The position numbers and the translations under genes are program-made. Below the pieces are notes generated by a model. The model was not told the DNA's origin and searched no databases. It was given only the letters and a program-made list of their open reading frames with translations. Below, in pieces: positions 1 through 7,803 of a stretch of 39,326 nucleotides of DNA. The DNA is taken from assembly GCA_944387015.1 (NCBI GenBank), contig CALXDH010000022.1:1-39326 (forward strand). Reading direction: 5' to 3'. Each line of letters begins with the position of its first letter. The first letter of the stretch is position 1. The stretch comes from an uncultured Oscillospiraceae bacterium. GTDB taxonomy: Bacteria; Bacillota; Clostridia; Oscillospirales; Oscillospiraceae.

Positions 1-37
1 CCTTCATCAGCCGTGCCTGTTTCAAGATTTGATCCAT
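1..37 (-). CDS. Head gene after portal, first 12 codons only
   Basis: An ATG at 37-35 on the minus strand is preceded by GGAGGATTGAT and opens a frame reading MDQILKQARLMK before the window ends. It lies just downstream of the portal stop at 39. In HK97-type gene order the next gene is usually the head maturation protease or the major capsid protein. The visible residues cannot decide between them. The gene is cut by the window edge. Confidence 0.6.
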   Translation of the reverse strand, partial: MDQILKQARLMK

Positions 38-38
38 A

Positions 39-1328
39 TCAATCCTCCTGTGACTGAGACATCCCCGCCCGCAGTCTGCTCAGCTCCGGCCAAATGGACA
101 GCGGGACATAGTTGAGACTTGCCCGGTGCTCATCCCCTCCGGGGATGTCAGGCAGATCCTCCAGCGCCAGAACATCGTTGACGCTGAACGGGCCTTCCTG
201 CAGCATGATCTGATACCACTGGCCCCGGGCCCCGGTGTCGCCCCGGAGCTCCGCCATCATGTTGATGCGGATCTCCAGCCCGGCGTCCACCTGGCTCTCC
301 GTGAGGAGCTTCCAGGTCATCTCCTCCTCATACTGGGTGACGATGGGATGCAGCGTGCTCACCACATACTCGATGGCGTTTTGTTCGTTGGAGCCGTAGG
401 CCTGCTTTCCCTCCTGGAGCTTGTAAAGCGGTACCCCGAAGTACCGGGCGATGTCCCGGATGGAGACCTCTTTGCTCTCGATGAACTGAGCATCGGAATT
501 GCTGGAGGAGATGGGGTTGTACTTGAGGCCATAGTCCAGGATTGCTACCCGGTGAGCGTTGCTGGGCCCGGCGTGGACTTTCTCCCAGTCGCTGCGCAGC
601 TTGTCCTTCAGCGTGATGGGGCTGCCATCCGCCCGAGTGATTACCTTGCCGTCCGGGTCCTTGGCATATCCGCCCAGAGCACTGTCAGTCTCCAGCACGC
701 CGGAGGGCTGTCCGCCACTTTCGTAAAAACTCAGCTCGTACTGCTGCTGTGCCCGGGCGGAAGCGATGGTCTCACTGGCCCGCCGCAGAGTAGCCACACC
801 CTTGAGGCCATCCCTGGTGGCCGCCTTATAGTGGCAGATGTCTTCGTTGGGCAGCACCATGGGCTCCCCTGTCCAGGGGTGTGTCACCGTGTACCATACC
901 CGGCCGCTGAGGTCCCGCCAGGGCTCCACCAGATTGCCGGGCACTGGGATCAGCTCCTCGATGCGGCCGGTGTGCGGGTTCCGAAAGATCCAGTCGTAAC
1001 CGTTGCCGTTTACCTGTCGGCTGGTTTCCAAGACCTTTTTGCGGATAAAGGGCGTCATGGCCTCATTGGGCCGGACGTTCAGGAGCCGCAGCGGGGGAAG
1101 ATCTACCCGCTTCCGGGTCCGGTTGTCTATGATAAAGCAAGGGAGCTTTCCCATGGAGTCGGAAAGAAGCTCGATACACCGGTCCACGGCGCTGAGTTTG
1201 CGGGCGAAGGTCTCTCCCGTTTCAGTCCCTGTGGGCGGGTATCCGGCGGCTACCAGTGTGCCGGTGGTCATTGCCTTATGCCCAGAGGGAGATCGGGCCA
1301 CCGCCCGCAGTCCTGCCCGGATGCTCAT
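39..1328 (-). CDS. Phage portal protein, HK97 family
   Basis: This 429-aa protein forms the dodecameric ring through which DNA enters and leaves the head. It has the family pattern: an N-terminal segment with VDRCIELLSDSMGKLP, then a long alpha/beta body with GNGYDWIFRNPHTGRIEEL, and a C-terminal part with SIRDIARYFGVPLYKL and an ending rich in LEDLPDIPGGDEH. Length fits HK97-type portals (about 400-450 aa). Its start codon overlaps the stop of the preceding small membrane gene as ATGA, so the two are probably translationally coupled. It lies downstream of the terminases, as expected for a head-packaging operon. Confidence 0.93.
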   Translation of the reverse strand: MSIRAGLRAVARSPSGHKAMTTGTLVAAGYPPTGTETGETFARKLSAVDRCIELLSDSMGKLPCFIIDNRTRKRVDLPPLRLLNVRPNEAMTPFIRKKVLETSRQVNGNGYDWIFRNPHTGRIEELIPVPGNLVEPWRDLSGRVWYTVTHPWTGEPMVLPNEDICHYKAATRDGLKGVATLRRASETIASARAQQQYELSFYESGGQPSGVLETDSALGGYAKDPDGKVITRADGSPITLKDKLRSDWEKVHAGPSNAHRVAILDYGLKYNPISSSNSDAQFIESKEVSIRDIARYFGVPLYKLQEGKQAYGSNEQNAIEYVVSTLHPIVTQYEEEMTWKLLTESQVDAGLEIRINMMAELRGDTGARGQWYQIMLQEGPFSVNDVLALEDLPDIPGGDEHRASLNYVPLSIWPELSRLRAGMSQSQED

Positions 1329-1501
1329 GCCTGACCACCTCCCAGGCAGCTGAGGACCGCGCCCGCCAGCAGCATTACGCCGGCGGTGATGATCCCTGCC
1401 GGGAAATAGATCATTCCGGCGCCCAGACTCACCAGAACCGCCCCGGCTGTCATCATCAGCTCTGTGGCGTAGGCCGCCACCCCGTCTTTCAATGCCTTCA
1501 T
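1325..1501 (-). CDS. Small membrane protein between terminase and portal
   Basis: A 58-aa protein beginning MKALKDGVAAYATELMM with two hydrophobic stretches (roughly residues 16-32 and 35-53), rich in Gly and Ala. I chose ATG 1501 because GAAAGGAACGCC precedes it. A longer frame starting with GTG at 1531 only adds residues encoded by the 17-bp palindrome at 1515-1531. Small membrane proteins are common at this place between TerL and portal in Firmicute prophages, but their role is unknown. It could be holin-like, although the position in the packaging operon argues against this. Confidence 0.6.
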   Translation of the reverse strand: MKALKDGVAAYATELMMTAGAVLVSLGAGMIYFPAGIITAGVMLLAGAVLSCLGGGQA

Positions 1502-1514
1502 GGCGTTCCTTTCT

Positions 1515-1531
1515 GTGTCCGATTCGGACAC
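1515..1531. repeat. 17-bp palindrome copy 1 (gene junction)
   Basis: GTGTCCGATTCGGACAC, perfect apart from the central base. It begins one base after the terminase stop codon and ends 13 bases before the next start codon. First of seven copies in the prophage. Confidence 0.9.
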
Positions 1532-1532
1532 G

Positions 1533-3332
1533 CTACAAACTAAATCCCGGCTGCTCCATGGCCGCCGCCAGATCCGGCTTTTGATTCCTGGCGATCATCC
1601 ACACCGCCATCACGATGATGGACGCCACCGTGGGGTCGATACGGCCCCGGGACTTATTCTTCAGCGGCTTGCAGTTTCCGTTTCCGTCCACGTAACAGCG
1701 GACGTTGCCGAAGGTCCAGCGGAAGCAGGTGTTGTGGATGTGCAGCAGCTGCTTCCGGGTCATCATGTCGTCCATCTCCTTCATGGCCGGCGACATATTC
1801 CTGAGGTCCTGGGGGATCTCAATGACGGAAACGATGGGCTGTAGCCGCTGGATGATGGTCCGGCTGAGATAGGGGTCAAAGCCCACCATCCGCAGGTCAA
1901 ACGTCTCCCTGGCCCACCGGATCGTGGCCTCTATGTCTCCGTAGTCGATGATGTCTCCCTCGCACAGCGTCAGGAATCCGGCCCTCTCCCAGTCCCGGTA
2001 TGGGACGTGATCCCGCCGCTCCGCTTCTTCCACGGTTCCACGGGGCCGCCAGATGTAAGGCAGCAGCACCGCCGTATCCAGTCCCGGCTGGGGCGGAAAC
2101 AGCAGCACAAAGGCTGTCAGGTCCTTGCTGGTGGAGAGGTCCACCCCGCCGTAGCAGAGCTTCCCGGTCAGGTGCTCCTTCACCCACTTCTCTCGCTCCG
2201 TTTTCTTGCTGGGGCCCCACTGGGTCTTATCGTAAAGGGTCAGGGAGATCCAGCTCACCGCCTTGACAGAGATCCACTGGTTGAGCCGCAGCCAGCGGAA
2301 GAGCTTCTCCCCCGCCTCGCTGCGCCGGGCCTCCATGGCCTCCAGCCGCAGCGTTCGGAGCTTCAGGTGTTTGCCCAGGGAAGGATTGCAGAGGTACCAA
2401 AGATTTTCATCCCAGATGTCAATATCCTTCAGGTCGTCCGGGTCATCCCCGAACATGGCCGTCAGGCCGTACAGGATCGGCAGCCAGTTGGGCAGATCCC
2501 GTGCCAGCAGATCCTCCTGGGCCTGGGCCATGTCCTCATCGGACACATGACGCAGGGAAAGCACCTGCCGGGGATCTCCGCCTTCGTCCAGGATCTTGCG
2601 CAGCCGCCGGGCGTCCCGGACGCCCACAGCTTTCTCGTGGACCTCCCAGCCAATGGACCCCCGGTCGGGGTCATCGCCGGCGGTGGTCAGCACGATCCAC
2701 ACCGGCTGCTTCCGGCCGGAGCCGGCGCCGAAGGTCATAATGTCCCACAGATCCCGGTTGGGCTGGGCGTGGAGCTCGTCGAAGATCACGCAGCTGGGCT
2801 TGTAGCCGTGCTTGGAATAGGCCTCAGCCGAGAGGACCGCCATAATCCCCACGATTTTCCACTTGTATCCGCCGTTGCCGGTCCGTACCCGCTGCCGGTA
2901 CTCCACACGACGGCGGGATTCGATGATGTGCAGCTCTCCCCTGGCCACCATCTTGGCCGTCCAGGGTGCGGTGGTGAGCATATACACGGCGGCATTGAAT
3001 ACGATGGAAGCGTTGTCCTTATCCGCCGCGCAGATATAGACCTTCGCATTCAGCTCTCCATCGGCAAACAGGTGGTAGATGCCAAGCGCCGCTGCCAGTT
3101 CGCTCTTTCCGTTTTTCTTGGGGATCTCCAGATAGAGGTACCAGTATTTCCGCAGAGCCTCTCCGGTTTCCTCATCAGGCTCCATGGTGCTGTAAAACTG
3201 CATCAGGGCATCCGTCTGCCAATCGTACAGGCAGAAGTTTTTTCCGGTGTCTGTGGTGGGAAGGCGAGAGATAAACTGGCAGACAAACTCCCCCGCCGCC
3301 TCATCCATGTACACGCTGGATCTTACCGGCAT
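1533..3332 (-). CDS. terL: Phage terminase large subunit
   Basis: This 599-aa packaging motor has an ATPase half followed by a nuclease half. The Walker A-type loop is IPKKNGKS at residues 70-77 and the Walker B is CVIFDELHA with D185-E186. The C-terminal part has GVDLSTSKDLTAF, which fits the first acidic residue of the RNase H-like nuclease. Size and motifs match the Terminase_1 family that partners with P27-type small subunits. It follows terS by 3 bases and precedes the small membrane gene. A copy of the prophage palindrome starts one base after its stop codon. Confidence 0.95.
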   Translation of the reverse strand: MPVRSSVYMDEAAGEFVCQFISRLPTTDTGKNFCLYDWQTDALMQFYSTMEPDEETGEALRKYWYLYLEIPKKNGKSELAAALGIYHLFADGELNAKVYICAADKDNASIVFNAAVYMLTTAPWTAKMVARGELHIIESRRRVEYRQRVRTGNGGYKWKIVGIMAVLSAEAYSKHGYKPSCVIFDELHAQPNRDLWDIMTFGAGSGRKQPVWIVLTTAGDDPDRGSIGWEVHEKAVGVRDARRLRKILDEGGDPRQVLSLRHVSDEDMAQAQEDLLARDLPNWLPILYGLTAMFGDDPDDLKDIDIWDENLWYLCNPSLGKHLKLRTLRLEAMEARRSEAGEKLFRWLRLNQWISVKAVSWISLTLYDKTQWGPSKKTEREKWVKEHLTGKLCYGGVDLSTSKDLTAFVLLFPPQPGLDTAVLLPYIWRPRGTVEEAERRDHVPYRDWERAGFLTLCEGDIIDYGDIEATIRWARETFDLRMVGFDPYLSRTIIQRLQPIVSVIEIPQDLRNMSPAMKEMDDMMTRKQLLHIHNTCFRWTFGNVRCYVDGNGNCKPLKNKSRGRIDPTVASIIVMAVWMIARNQKPDLAAAMEQPGFSL

Positions 3333-3335
3333 AGG

Positions 3336-3854
3336 CTACTCCGCTTCCGCCAGCGCCGCTGCCTGCCGCTCTCGGAGTTTGCGGGTAAACTCGTCCGCCT
3401 CATCCCCGGCCGGGGCCCGGGCAGCGTTCTGGATGGCCGGAGGAACCACGATCCGACACCGGGAGGTAACGGAGAGGCCCATGGCCTCCGCGCAACTCCG
3501 GGCCTGCTTGAAGTAGGTGCCCTGGATTCCGGTCCACTCTCTGGCCAGCTTCTCATTCCCCGTCCGGATAGCCGCGCCGGCTTTCTTGTCCGCCCGGAGC
3601 CAGCGCTCCCGGGAGAGAAAGTACTGGCCCAGCACATCCCGGTCCAGCTCCGCATACAATCCGGCGGCACGGAGGATCTCCCCGATCTCCCGGTATTCCC
3701 CGTGGAGCCGCTTGGGCAGCCATTTGGGCGGCACCGCCGCGTCCGGAGGAGGCACATGGACCTCCCGGTCCAGCCGTTCGTCTTTCTCCGCCGCAGTCAG
3801 GTGTTTACGGCCATTGGCCTCCACCACTGCCGTGGGCTGTCGTTTTCCGGGCAT
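3336..3854 (-). CDS. terS: Phage terminase small subunit, P27 family
   Basis: A 172-aa protein beginning MPGKRQPTAVVEANGRKHLTAAEK, a typical P27-family opening, followed by the conserved DRDVLGQYFLSRERWLRA helix region and a C-terminal segment ending in a charged helix. The P27 family recognises the packaging start site and hands DNA to TerL. Its stop is 3 bases from the terL start. Upstream are a variant copy of the prophage palindrome (3873-3889) and the methyltransferase. The HNH endonuclease gene further upstream fits the HNH-TerS-TerL set of cos-packaging phages. Confidence 0.9.
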   Translation of the reverse strand: MPGKRQPTAVVEANGRKHLTAAEKDERLDREVHVPPPDAAVPPKWLPKRLHGEYREIGEILRAAGLYAELDRDVLGQYFLSRERWLRADKKAGAAIRTGNEKLAREWTGIQGTYFKQARSCAEAMGLSVTSRCRIVVPPAIQNAARAPAGDEADEFTRKLRERQAAALAEAE

Positions 3855-3872
3855 CCCGCACCCTCCTTCCTT

Positions 3873-3889
3873 GTGTCAGATTCGGACAC
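3873..3889. repeat. 17-bp palindrome copy 2 (one mismatch, gene junction)
   Basis: GTGTCAGATTCGGACAC differs from the consensus at position 6 of the left arm. It lies between the methyltransferase stop (3892) and the terS start (3854). Like copy 1, it begins 1-2 bases after the stop codon of the upstream minus-strand gene. Confidence 0.8.
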
Positions 3890-3891
3890 CG

Positions 3892-4653
3892 CTATGCGAT
3901 AGCCAATTCCGCCGCCCGCTCTTTCACCCGCCGGCAGGCGGTTTCGTAGATAGCCTGGTCCTTTTCGAATCCCATGCACCGGCGTCCGGTGTTCAGGCAC
4001 GCCACAGCTGTGCTTCCGCTGCCCATGCAGTTATCCACCACAAGTTCCCCGGGGTCGGTATAGGTGCGGATCAGGTACTCCAGCAAAGCCACCGGCTTTT
4101 GCGTGGGATGGTACCGCTTCTCTCCCCGGTTGGGGTAATGCAAAACGGAACGTGGGTAATTGGTATATTGCTGGACACTTTCTCCTGACATGGAACGGTA
4201 GACAGAACTCGTTTTCCCGCCCCGCCGGACGATGGGCTTTTCCAGCTTCACCAGGCCCTGGGGATTGTAGGTAGGCTGCCGCTTGTAAAAGACCAGGATC
4301 TGCTCGTGAGAGCGCAGCGGCTGGCGGTGGCTGTTGGCAAACCCGACTGGGGAACTCTTCTCCCAGATCAGGTCGTAGCGAAACAACTTTCTGGCGCTGT
4401 TGATCAGAGCCGTGGTAAAGGGTTGGGCCGCAAACAGGACCAGGGCTCCCTTAGGCTTCACAATCCGCTGGTACTGCTCCCAAAGCGGCGCAAAGGGGAT
4501 CACCGTGTCCCAGGCACAGGCCGTGGTGCCGTATGGAAGATCACACAGAACCAGATCCACCGAGCCGGTCTCTACCCGGGATAATCCCACCAGGCAATCA
4601 GAGCAGAAAAGCCGTATCTGATTTGCAATGTTTTGCGTTTTGGTTTCCTCCAC
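3892..4653 (-). CDS. Phage DNA methyltransferase, N6/N4 beta class
   Basis: A 253-aa SAM-dependent amino-methyltransferase. The catalytic motif DLPY (residues 38-41) lies near the N terminus, and the SAM-binding motif is near the C terminus (DNCMGSGST, about residues 207-216), preceded by YHPTQKPVALLEYLI. This IV-to-I order is the beta class, which includes N6-adenine and N4-cytosine enzymes. The start is a GTG at 4653 with GGGGAG just upstream; ATG is absent nearby. No restriction endonuclease is beside it, so it is probably an orphan that protects phage DNA or modifies packaging or regulatory sites. The target sequence cannot be read from the gene. Confidence 0.92.
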   Translation of the reverse strand: MEETKTQNIANQIRLFCSDCLVGLSRVETGSVDLVLCDLPYGTTACAWDTVIPFAPLWEQYQRIVKPKGALVLFAAQPFTTALINSARKLFRYDLIWEKSSPVGFANSHRQPLRSHEQILVFYKRQPTYNPQGLVKLEKPIVRRGGKTSSVYRSMSGESVQQYTNYPRSVLHYPNRGEKRYHPTQKPVALLEYLIRTYTDPGELVVDNCMGSGSTAVACLNTGRRCMGFEKDQAIYETACRRVKERAAELAIA

Positions 4654-4873
4654 TTCTCCCCGCCTCTGCCGGGCGGGAAAATTTTTATCTCCAGTTCGGA
4701 CCCCGCCCCTCTCCGAACTCCCCGTGGGGAAAAAATCTCGCGTGAAGGGGGGCGTGCGGTCTTACGCAGATCCGCTGAAACTTTTTTGACCCGGGGGCGG
4801 GGTCTGCAAGGAACCCCCTCCGCGCATCCGCGCACGTGCAGCCGCATATGCGTGCGCCCAAAGCTGCGGGCAA
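4654..4873. other. GC-rich gap between HNH and methyltransferase, candidate cos region
   Basis: There is no convincing gene in these 220 bases. The stretch is very GC-rich with C/G runs (for example around 4790-4820) and short T/A tracts. In HNH-TerS-TerL phages the cohesive-end site lies between the HNH gene and the small terminase gene, so this is the best place for cos. The cut site itself cannot be read from one sequence. Confidence 0.4.
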
Positions 4874-5260
4874 TCAGGACCGGTACCGCCGGCGAAACGC
4901 CTCACATTTTGCCCGGCTTTCCGCCATGGTCTTGCGGCTGTGGCAGGAGTGGCAAAGGCTTTGCAGATTGCTCCGATCCGTGAACTTCGACCAGTCTCCG
5001 TTGTGCGGCTCCACATGGTCCACATCCGTGGCCCTGGTGCGGATACCACGCTGTGCACATTCCCGACAAAACGGTTCCCTCAGAAGCTGCTCGGGTCGCA
5101 GATCATTCAGCCACTCCGGCGTGAGGTACATCCAGCGCCAGGACTTGGACTCCTCGCTGCGCCGGGTGCTGTCTTTGGGCTTGTGGGCTGCGCAGTATCC
5201 ACCCGGCACCAGGACGCAGCAGCCAGGATGCCGGCACGGCCTGAGCGGTTTTTGTGCCAT
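4874..5260 (-). CDS. HNH endonuclease associated with packaging
   Basis: A 128-aa HNH nuclease of the type that works with terminase in cos-packaging phages. It has an N-terminal Cys/His cluster (CRHPGC...CAAH) and the HNH core: CRECAQRG, then DVDHVEPH, then NLQSLCHSCHSRKT, giving both zinc Cys pairs and the catalytic DH. I chose ATG 5260 because GGAGGTGATAGCCCG precedes it; a start 21 bases upstream lacks such a site. It is the first gene after the early-operon terminator and so may mark the start of the late region. Confidence 0.92.
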   Translation of the reverse strand: MAQKPLRPCRHPGCCVLVPGGYCAAHKPKDSTRRSEESKSWRWMYLTPEWLNDLRPEQLLREPFCRECAQRGIRTRATDVDHVEPHNGDWSKFTDRSNLQSLCHSCHSRKTMAESRAKCEAFRRRYRS

Positions 5261-5280
5261 CGGGCTATCACCTCCGGGCA

Positions 5281-5337
5281 AAACAAAAGAGCCTGGGCCG
5301 ACACGTCCGCGATTTGCGGTTCATGTGGCTCAGGCTC
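5281..5337 (-). terminator. Probable terminator at the end of the early operon
   Basis: On the minus strand, GAGCCTGAGCC (5337-5327) can pair with GGCCCAGGCTC (5299-5289), followed by a T-rich TTTTGTTTT. A smaller hairpin sits in the loop. The arms differ at one base. It lies between the cysteine-rich small gene and the HNH gene. Confidence 0.5.
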
Positions 5338-5515
5338 ATTGGCTCAGGCTCAAATCGATATTCAAAAATCGCTCCCGCTTGCAATGGCGGCAATAGGCAT
5401 ATGCCTTGACCTTGCCATCCGGTGGGAGCCGGAGGAGTTTCATCATTCCGCATACAGGGCAGATGACCCATCCATCCGTTGAGACTAGTTTAGCAGGTTC
5501 GTGCGCAGTATTCAA
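5336..5515 (-). CDS. Cysteine-rich KTR-type zinc-ribbon protein, 59 aa
   Basis: Short minus-strand frame reading from a TTG at 5515 (AGGAAA upstream). The protein contains WVICPVCGMMKLLRL and later AYCRHCKRERFLNIDLSL, that is two CxxC pairs about 18 residues apart, typical of the cysteine-rich KTR family common in Clostridia mobile elements. The KTR signature itself is degenerate here (MMK). A stop lies nine codons upstream of the region shown by the frame, so no ATG start is available. The 3' end overlaps a tandem duplication of GGCTCAGGCTCA. It is probably a small nucleic-acid-binding protein; no function is established. Confidence 0.7.
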   Translation of the reverse strand: MNTAHEPAKLVSTDGWVICPVCGMMKLLRLPPDGKVKAYAYCRHCKRERFLNIDLSLSQ

Positions 5516-5572
5516 GTCGATTTCCTCACTTTCTTCAGAGTGTGCTTACTTTTCCACTAGATTTCAAGATTG

Positions 5573-5597
5573 ACGCGTGCGCGCGCCTGCGCGCGAC
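5573..5597. repeat. GCGCGC-rich direct repeat downstream of the Rep gene
   Basis: TGCGCGCG occurs twice, separated by CC (5578-5585 and 5588-5595), next to ACGCGT. It can also form short self-complementary structures. It lies in the 87-bp gap between the HUH Rep gene and the KTR gene. It could be a structured 3' end or part of a nicking origin; nothing here proves either. Confidence 0.35.
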
Positions 5598-5602
5598 ATC
5601 TT

Positions 5603-6331
5603 CTAAAACAAAAGCCCCGATTTCTTCGGCAGGATCCAGCTGCCATAGTAGTACGCGCCGAAGTCGTTTACCGTTTGCCCCCGGCGCGCCCAGAGCACAT
5701 TGTCCGGGATCTCGATGACGTTGCTCTCATCGTCCCACTCCAGCGGAGGCGGAATGCTCTGGGAGAGCGAACGGTTGCAGCTCCACGGGTGCTTCCCCAG
5801 TGGGATCTTGAATCCGTCCGGCCGCTCCTTGTTGAAATACTCCGCCAGCCTTCGGTAACCGCCTTCGGCCCGGAGCACGGGCTCATCATCCACTTCCCCG
5901 CCCCGCCAGAGATACCGGACCTCGGCCGGCGAGAACTGACTATCCCGGAGGACCAGGTGGATGTGGTAGCGGTGGTCCCCGTGGCGGCCTTCAATACAGC
6001 CAATCCAGTCAAACGGCTCTCCGTTCCGCCACCGCAGCAGCCGGGCACGGTATGCCCGGAAGTACCGGCGGACTCCGTCATAGTCCTTGGGCAGATGCGC
6101 AAAGTCATAGGTCTGCGTGTAATGCGTCCCTTCGTAGCCAAACAGTGCCATTCGCAGTTCCAACCGGTCCACCTGGGTCCGCGTCACAGCGCTGTGGGGC
6201 CCCTTGCGGATCTGCCTCTTGTCCGCGGCATCCTGCCGGGTCCCAGATGGGCCAAGCGGAGGCCGCAACGACCGGCACTCCTTGATCAGCGGGCCCGCCC
6301 GCTGCAGCGTACAATGCCATACTGCACTCAT
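5603..6331 (-). CDS. HUH-type rolling-circle replication-associated protein
   Basis: A 242-aa protein resembling the rolling-circle Rep / phage G2P-type family. It has the metal-binding HUH motif in HRYHIHLVL (H123, H125) preceded by WIGCIEGRHGDHRY, and a tyrosine in GGYRRLAEYFNKE (Y165), the spacing expected for a single-Tyr HUH nickase. HUH enzymes cut one DNA strand and stay bound through the tyrosine. I chose ATG 6331 because it overlaps the stop of the previous gene as ATGA. Such a gene in a tailed phage that also encodes an iteron-type initiator and DnaB is unusual in principle, although similar genes occur in Clostridia prophages. Confidence 0.75.
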   Translation of the reverse strand: MSAVWHCTLQRAGPLIKECRSLRPPLGPSGTRQDAADKRQIRKGPHSAVTRTQVDRLELRMALFGYEGTHYTQTYDFAHLPKDYDGVRRYFRAYRARLLRWRNGEPFDWIGCIEGRHGDHRYHIHLVLRDSQFSPAEVRYLWRGGEVDDEPVLRAEGGYRRLAEYFNKERPDGFKIPLGKHPWSCNRSLSQSIPPPLEWDDESNVIEIPDNVLWARRGQTVNDFGAYYYGSWILPKKSGLLF

Positions 6332-6546
6332 ATGTAATGCATCGCCTCCTCCACACTGCGGAAATACTGGGAGCTGTACACATGACCGTGTGTCCGTTCC
6401 AACCTCACCAGCATATCGCACTCCCACACCGGCAGCGCTCTGGTGGTGCTGGCGGTGACCGTGAAATTGCCCAGCGTCCGGGTCAGGGAGATCTCCCGCC
6501 CGGACGCCATGGCACGGCTCAGCTGCTCCAAATCATTGGGTGACAA
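6328..6546 (-). CDS. Small phage protein, unknown function
   Basis: A 72-aa protein starting from TTG at 6546 and ending in VYSSQYFRSVEEAMHYI. No ATG is available in frame except an internal one at codon 13. It overlaps the Rep gene start by ATGA, which supports translation of this frame. I do not recognise a family. The charged, beta-rich composition suggests a small soluble protein. It lies in the chain of tightly packed small genes between ssb and rep. Confidence 0.6.
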   Translation of the reverse strand: MSPNDLEQLSRAMASGREISLTRTLGNFTVTASTTRALPVWECDMLVRLERTHGHVYSSQYFRSVEEAMHYI

Positions 6547-6551
6547 AAGAT

Positions 6552-6746
6552 TTACCAGACAGATCCCTCCTCATCGGCATACCTCCAGGAAATTCCCCGG
6601 TACGGGATTCCCGTCCTGCAGGCAGCTGAGATTCGGGATTTCTGCCCACCTGTCTGCTCTGCCGCAGCGGTCACAGATGAGTAAGCGGTCTTTGTCCCAT
6701 CCTCTGCAACGGAGATCACCGGCTTTGCATTAGAGCGTTTCCGCAT
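6552..6746 (-). CDS. Small NUMOD1-like DNA-binding protein
   Basis: A 64-aa protein starting MRKRSNAKPVISVAEDGTK. The pattern KPVISVAEDGTKTAYSSVTAAAEQTG followed by SRISAACRTGIPYRGISWRY resembles the NUMOD1/IENR modular DNA-binding domain usually attached to homing endonucleases. Here it stands alone without a nuclease domain. It could be a remnant of an HNH or GIY-YIG homing enzyme or a small regulator. The family assignment is by motif shape only. Confidence 0.55.
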   Translation of the reverse strand: MRKRSNAKPVISVAEDGTKTAYSSVTAAAEQTGGQKSRISAACRTGIPYRGISWRYADEEGSVW

Positions 6747-6765
6747 ACGATTTCATTCGCTCCTT

Positions 6766-7089
6766 TCAAAGGCATTTATCAGCCAATTTCCAAAAATGCA
6801 TCTGAGCCTCTTGGAATGTTTTCATCGCATTCTCCAGCTCTGCTGCCTGATGAACGATATTGACAGGGATGTCACGGATAGGTTTTCCAGCATAAGGCTC
6901 CAGCAACGCCTTATGCGCAATGAATGCCTCTTCATACTGTTTTCCGGCAATCTCAGCCTTGGCGTTGTAATCCTTGTAGCGACGAAACAGAATCTCCGAC
7001 TCAAAATGCCGGAGTGCATGGGAAATCTCAAAAGTATGTTGCCTGATCCACCAGATCAGTTCCTCCTTGGTGGCTTCTTCAAGTTTCAT
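6766..7089 (-). CDS. Coiled-coil-type small phage protein, unknown
   Basis: A 107-aa, mostly helical protein (MKLEEATKEELIWWIRQHTFEISHALRHFESEILFRRYKDY...) with many Glu, Lys and Ala residues and no membrane segment. Its ATG overlaps the end of the upstream gene by 11 bases, as in the rest of this operon. I do not recognise a family. Codon use is more A/T-rich than its neighbours, which may point to a separate origin. Confidence 0.6.
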   Translation of the reverse strand: MKLEEATKEELIWWIRQHTFEISHALRHFESEILFRRYKDYNAKAEIAGKQYEEAFIAHKALLEPYAGKPIRDIPVNIVHQAAELENAMKTFQEAQMHFWKLADKCL

Positions 7090-7411
7090 GCCCGCGCACC
7101 TCCTCAGCCGGCTGGCGGAGCCAGTGCAACACGCACTGTTCGCAGCGCTCCAGCGGAATCGGCGTGTCCCGCTCCAGGTCGCTATCGCACTCGGGCAGCT
7201 GGCGGCAGTAGGGGATCTGCATCTTCCCCTCTAACAGCCGGTTGATCTCCCGGGCCAGTTCCTCATCACTCATGCGCCGGACCAGGTCGGCTCTTGACGG
7301 CGTCTCATGGTCACAAGGGCCAAACACGCAAATGTTGGCGTCTGTGAGATCTCCGCCGTAACTGCATAAGCCGTTCCCGCGATAATAGATACACGGATAT
7401 TCGAGACTCAT
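7079..7411 (-). CDS. Cysteine-containing phage protein, unknown
   Basis: A 110-aa protein starting MSLEYPCIYYRGNGLCSYGG. Seven or more cysteines are spread through it (PCIYY, LCSYGG, NICVFGPC, PYCRQLPEC, RCEQCVLHW), suggesting one or two metal-bound modules. I chose ATG 7411 because GGAGGTCTGACT precedes it. It contains RMSDEELAREINRLLE, a helix-rich segment seen in other phage proteins. No function can be assigned. Confidence 0.6.
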   Translation of the reverse strand: MSLEYPCIYYRGNGLCSYGGDLTDANICVFGPCDHETPSRADLVRRMSDEELAREINRLLEGKMQIPYCRQLPECDSDLERDTPIPLERCEQCVLHWLRQPAEEVRGHET

Positions 7412-7413
7412 AG

Positions 7414-7803
7414 TCAGACCTCCTTGCGGACAGGCGGGTAGGTGTAGGCAAGCCATGCACCGTAGTCGCAGATATTGTAGACTATACGTCCAACCAGTTT
7501 GTCGTCCTCATACTCCCAGTATGTAAAAACATAGTCTTTACCAACATAAGCCCACCCGGAAACCGTCAAGTTTCTATCGGGAGACTCAATCCATACCCAT
7601 TTTCCGCGCATACCCCGTAGCTGCTCCAGCGCCAGCGGCTCACCGTCGTCAGGATGTCGGCCTTTCAGCTGTTCCACCGCCTCCCGGAGAATGGCACAAC
7701 CATGGCCCCCGCAATTATGCTCATATCCGCACCCCAGGCACGCGAGGCTCCCGGTCTCCACCTTCAGCTGCTTCAGCGCAGCCAGCAGCTCCTTATGTCC
7801 CAT
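7414..7803 (-). CDS. Zinc-finger-like phage protein, unknown
   Basis: A 129-aa protein starting MGHKELLAALKQLKVETGSL. An N-terminal cluster CLGCGYEHNCGGHGC could bind a metal ion. The C-terminal half is beta-rich with aromatic residues (GKWVWIESPDRNLTVSGWAYVGKDY), resembling small phage proteins annotated only as hypothetical. The ATG overlaps the ssb stop as TGATG, so it is probably coupled to ssb translation. Confidence 0.6.
   Translation of the reverse strand: MGHKELLAALKQLKVETGSLACLGCGYEHNCGGHGCAILREAVEQLKGRHPDDGEPLALEQLRGMRGKWVWIESPDRNLTVSGWAYVGKDYVFTYWEYEDDKLVGRIVYNICDYGAWLAYTYPPVRKEV

Noticed and set aside
1502-1531. Extended start MSESDT for the small membrane gene, and MSDSDT for the HSDR_N gene at 17135
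   Set aside because: Both extra N termini only translate the palindrome from its GTG. Good ribosome sites precede the downstream ATGs at 1501 and 17180, so the palindromes are noncoding there.
3892-5260. Restriction-modification system formed by the methyltransferase and the HNH gene
   Set aside because: The HNH protein is the packaging type found directly ahead of terminase genes, and the two genes are separated by a GC-rich gap. An orphan methyltransferase is the simpler reading.
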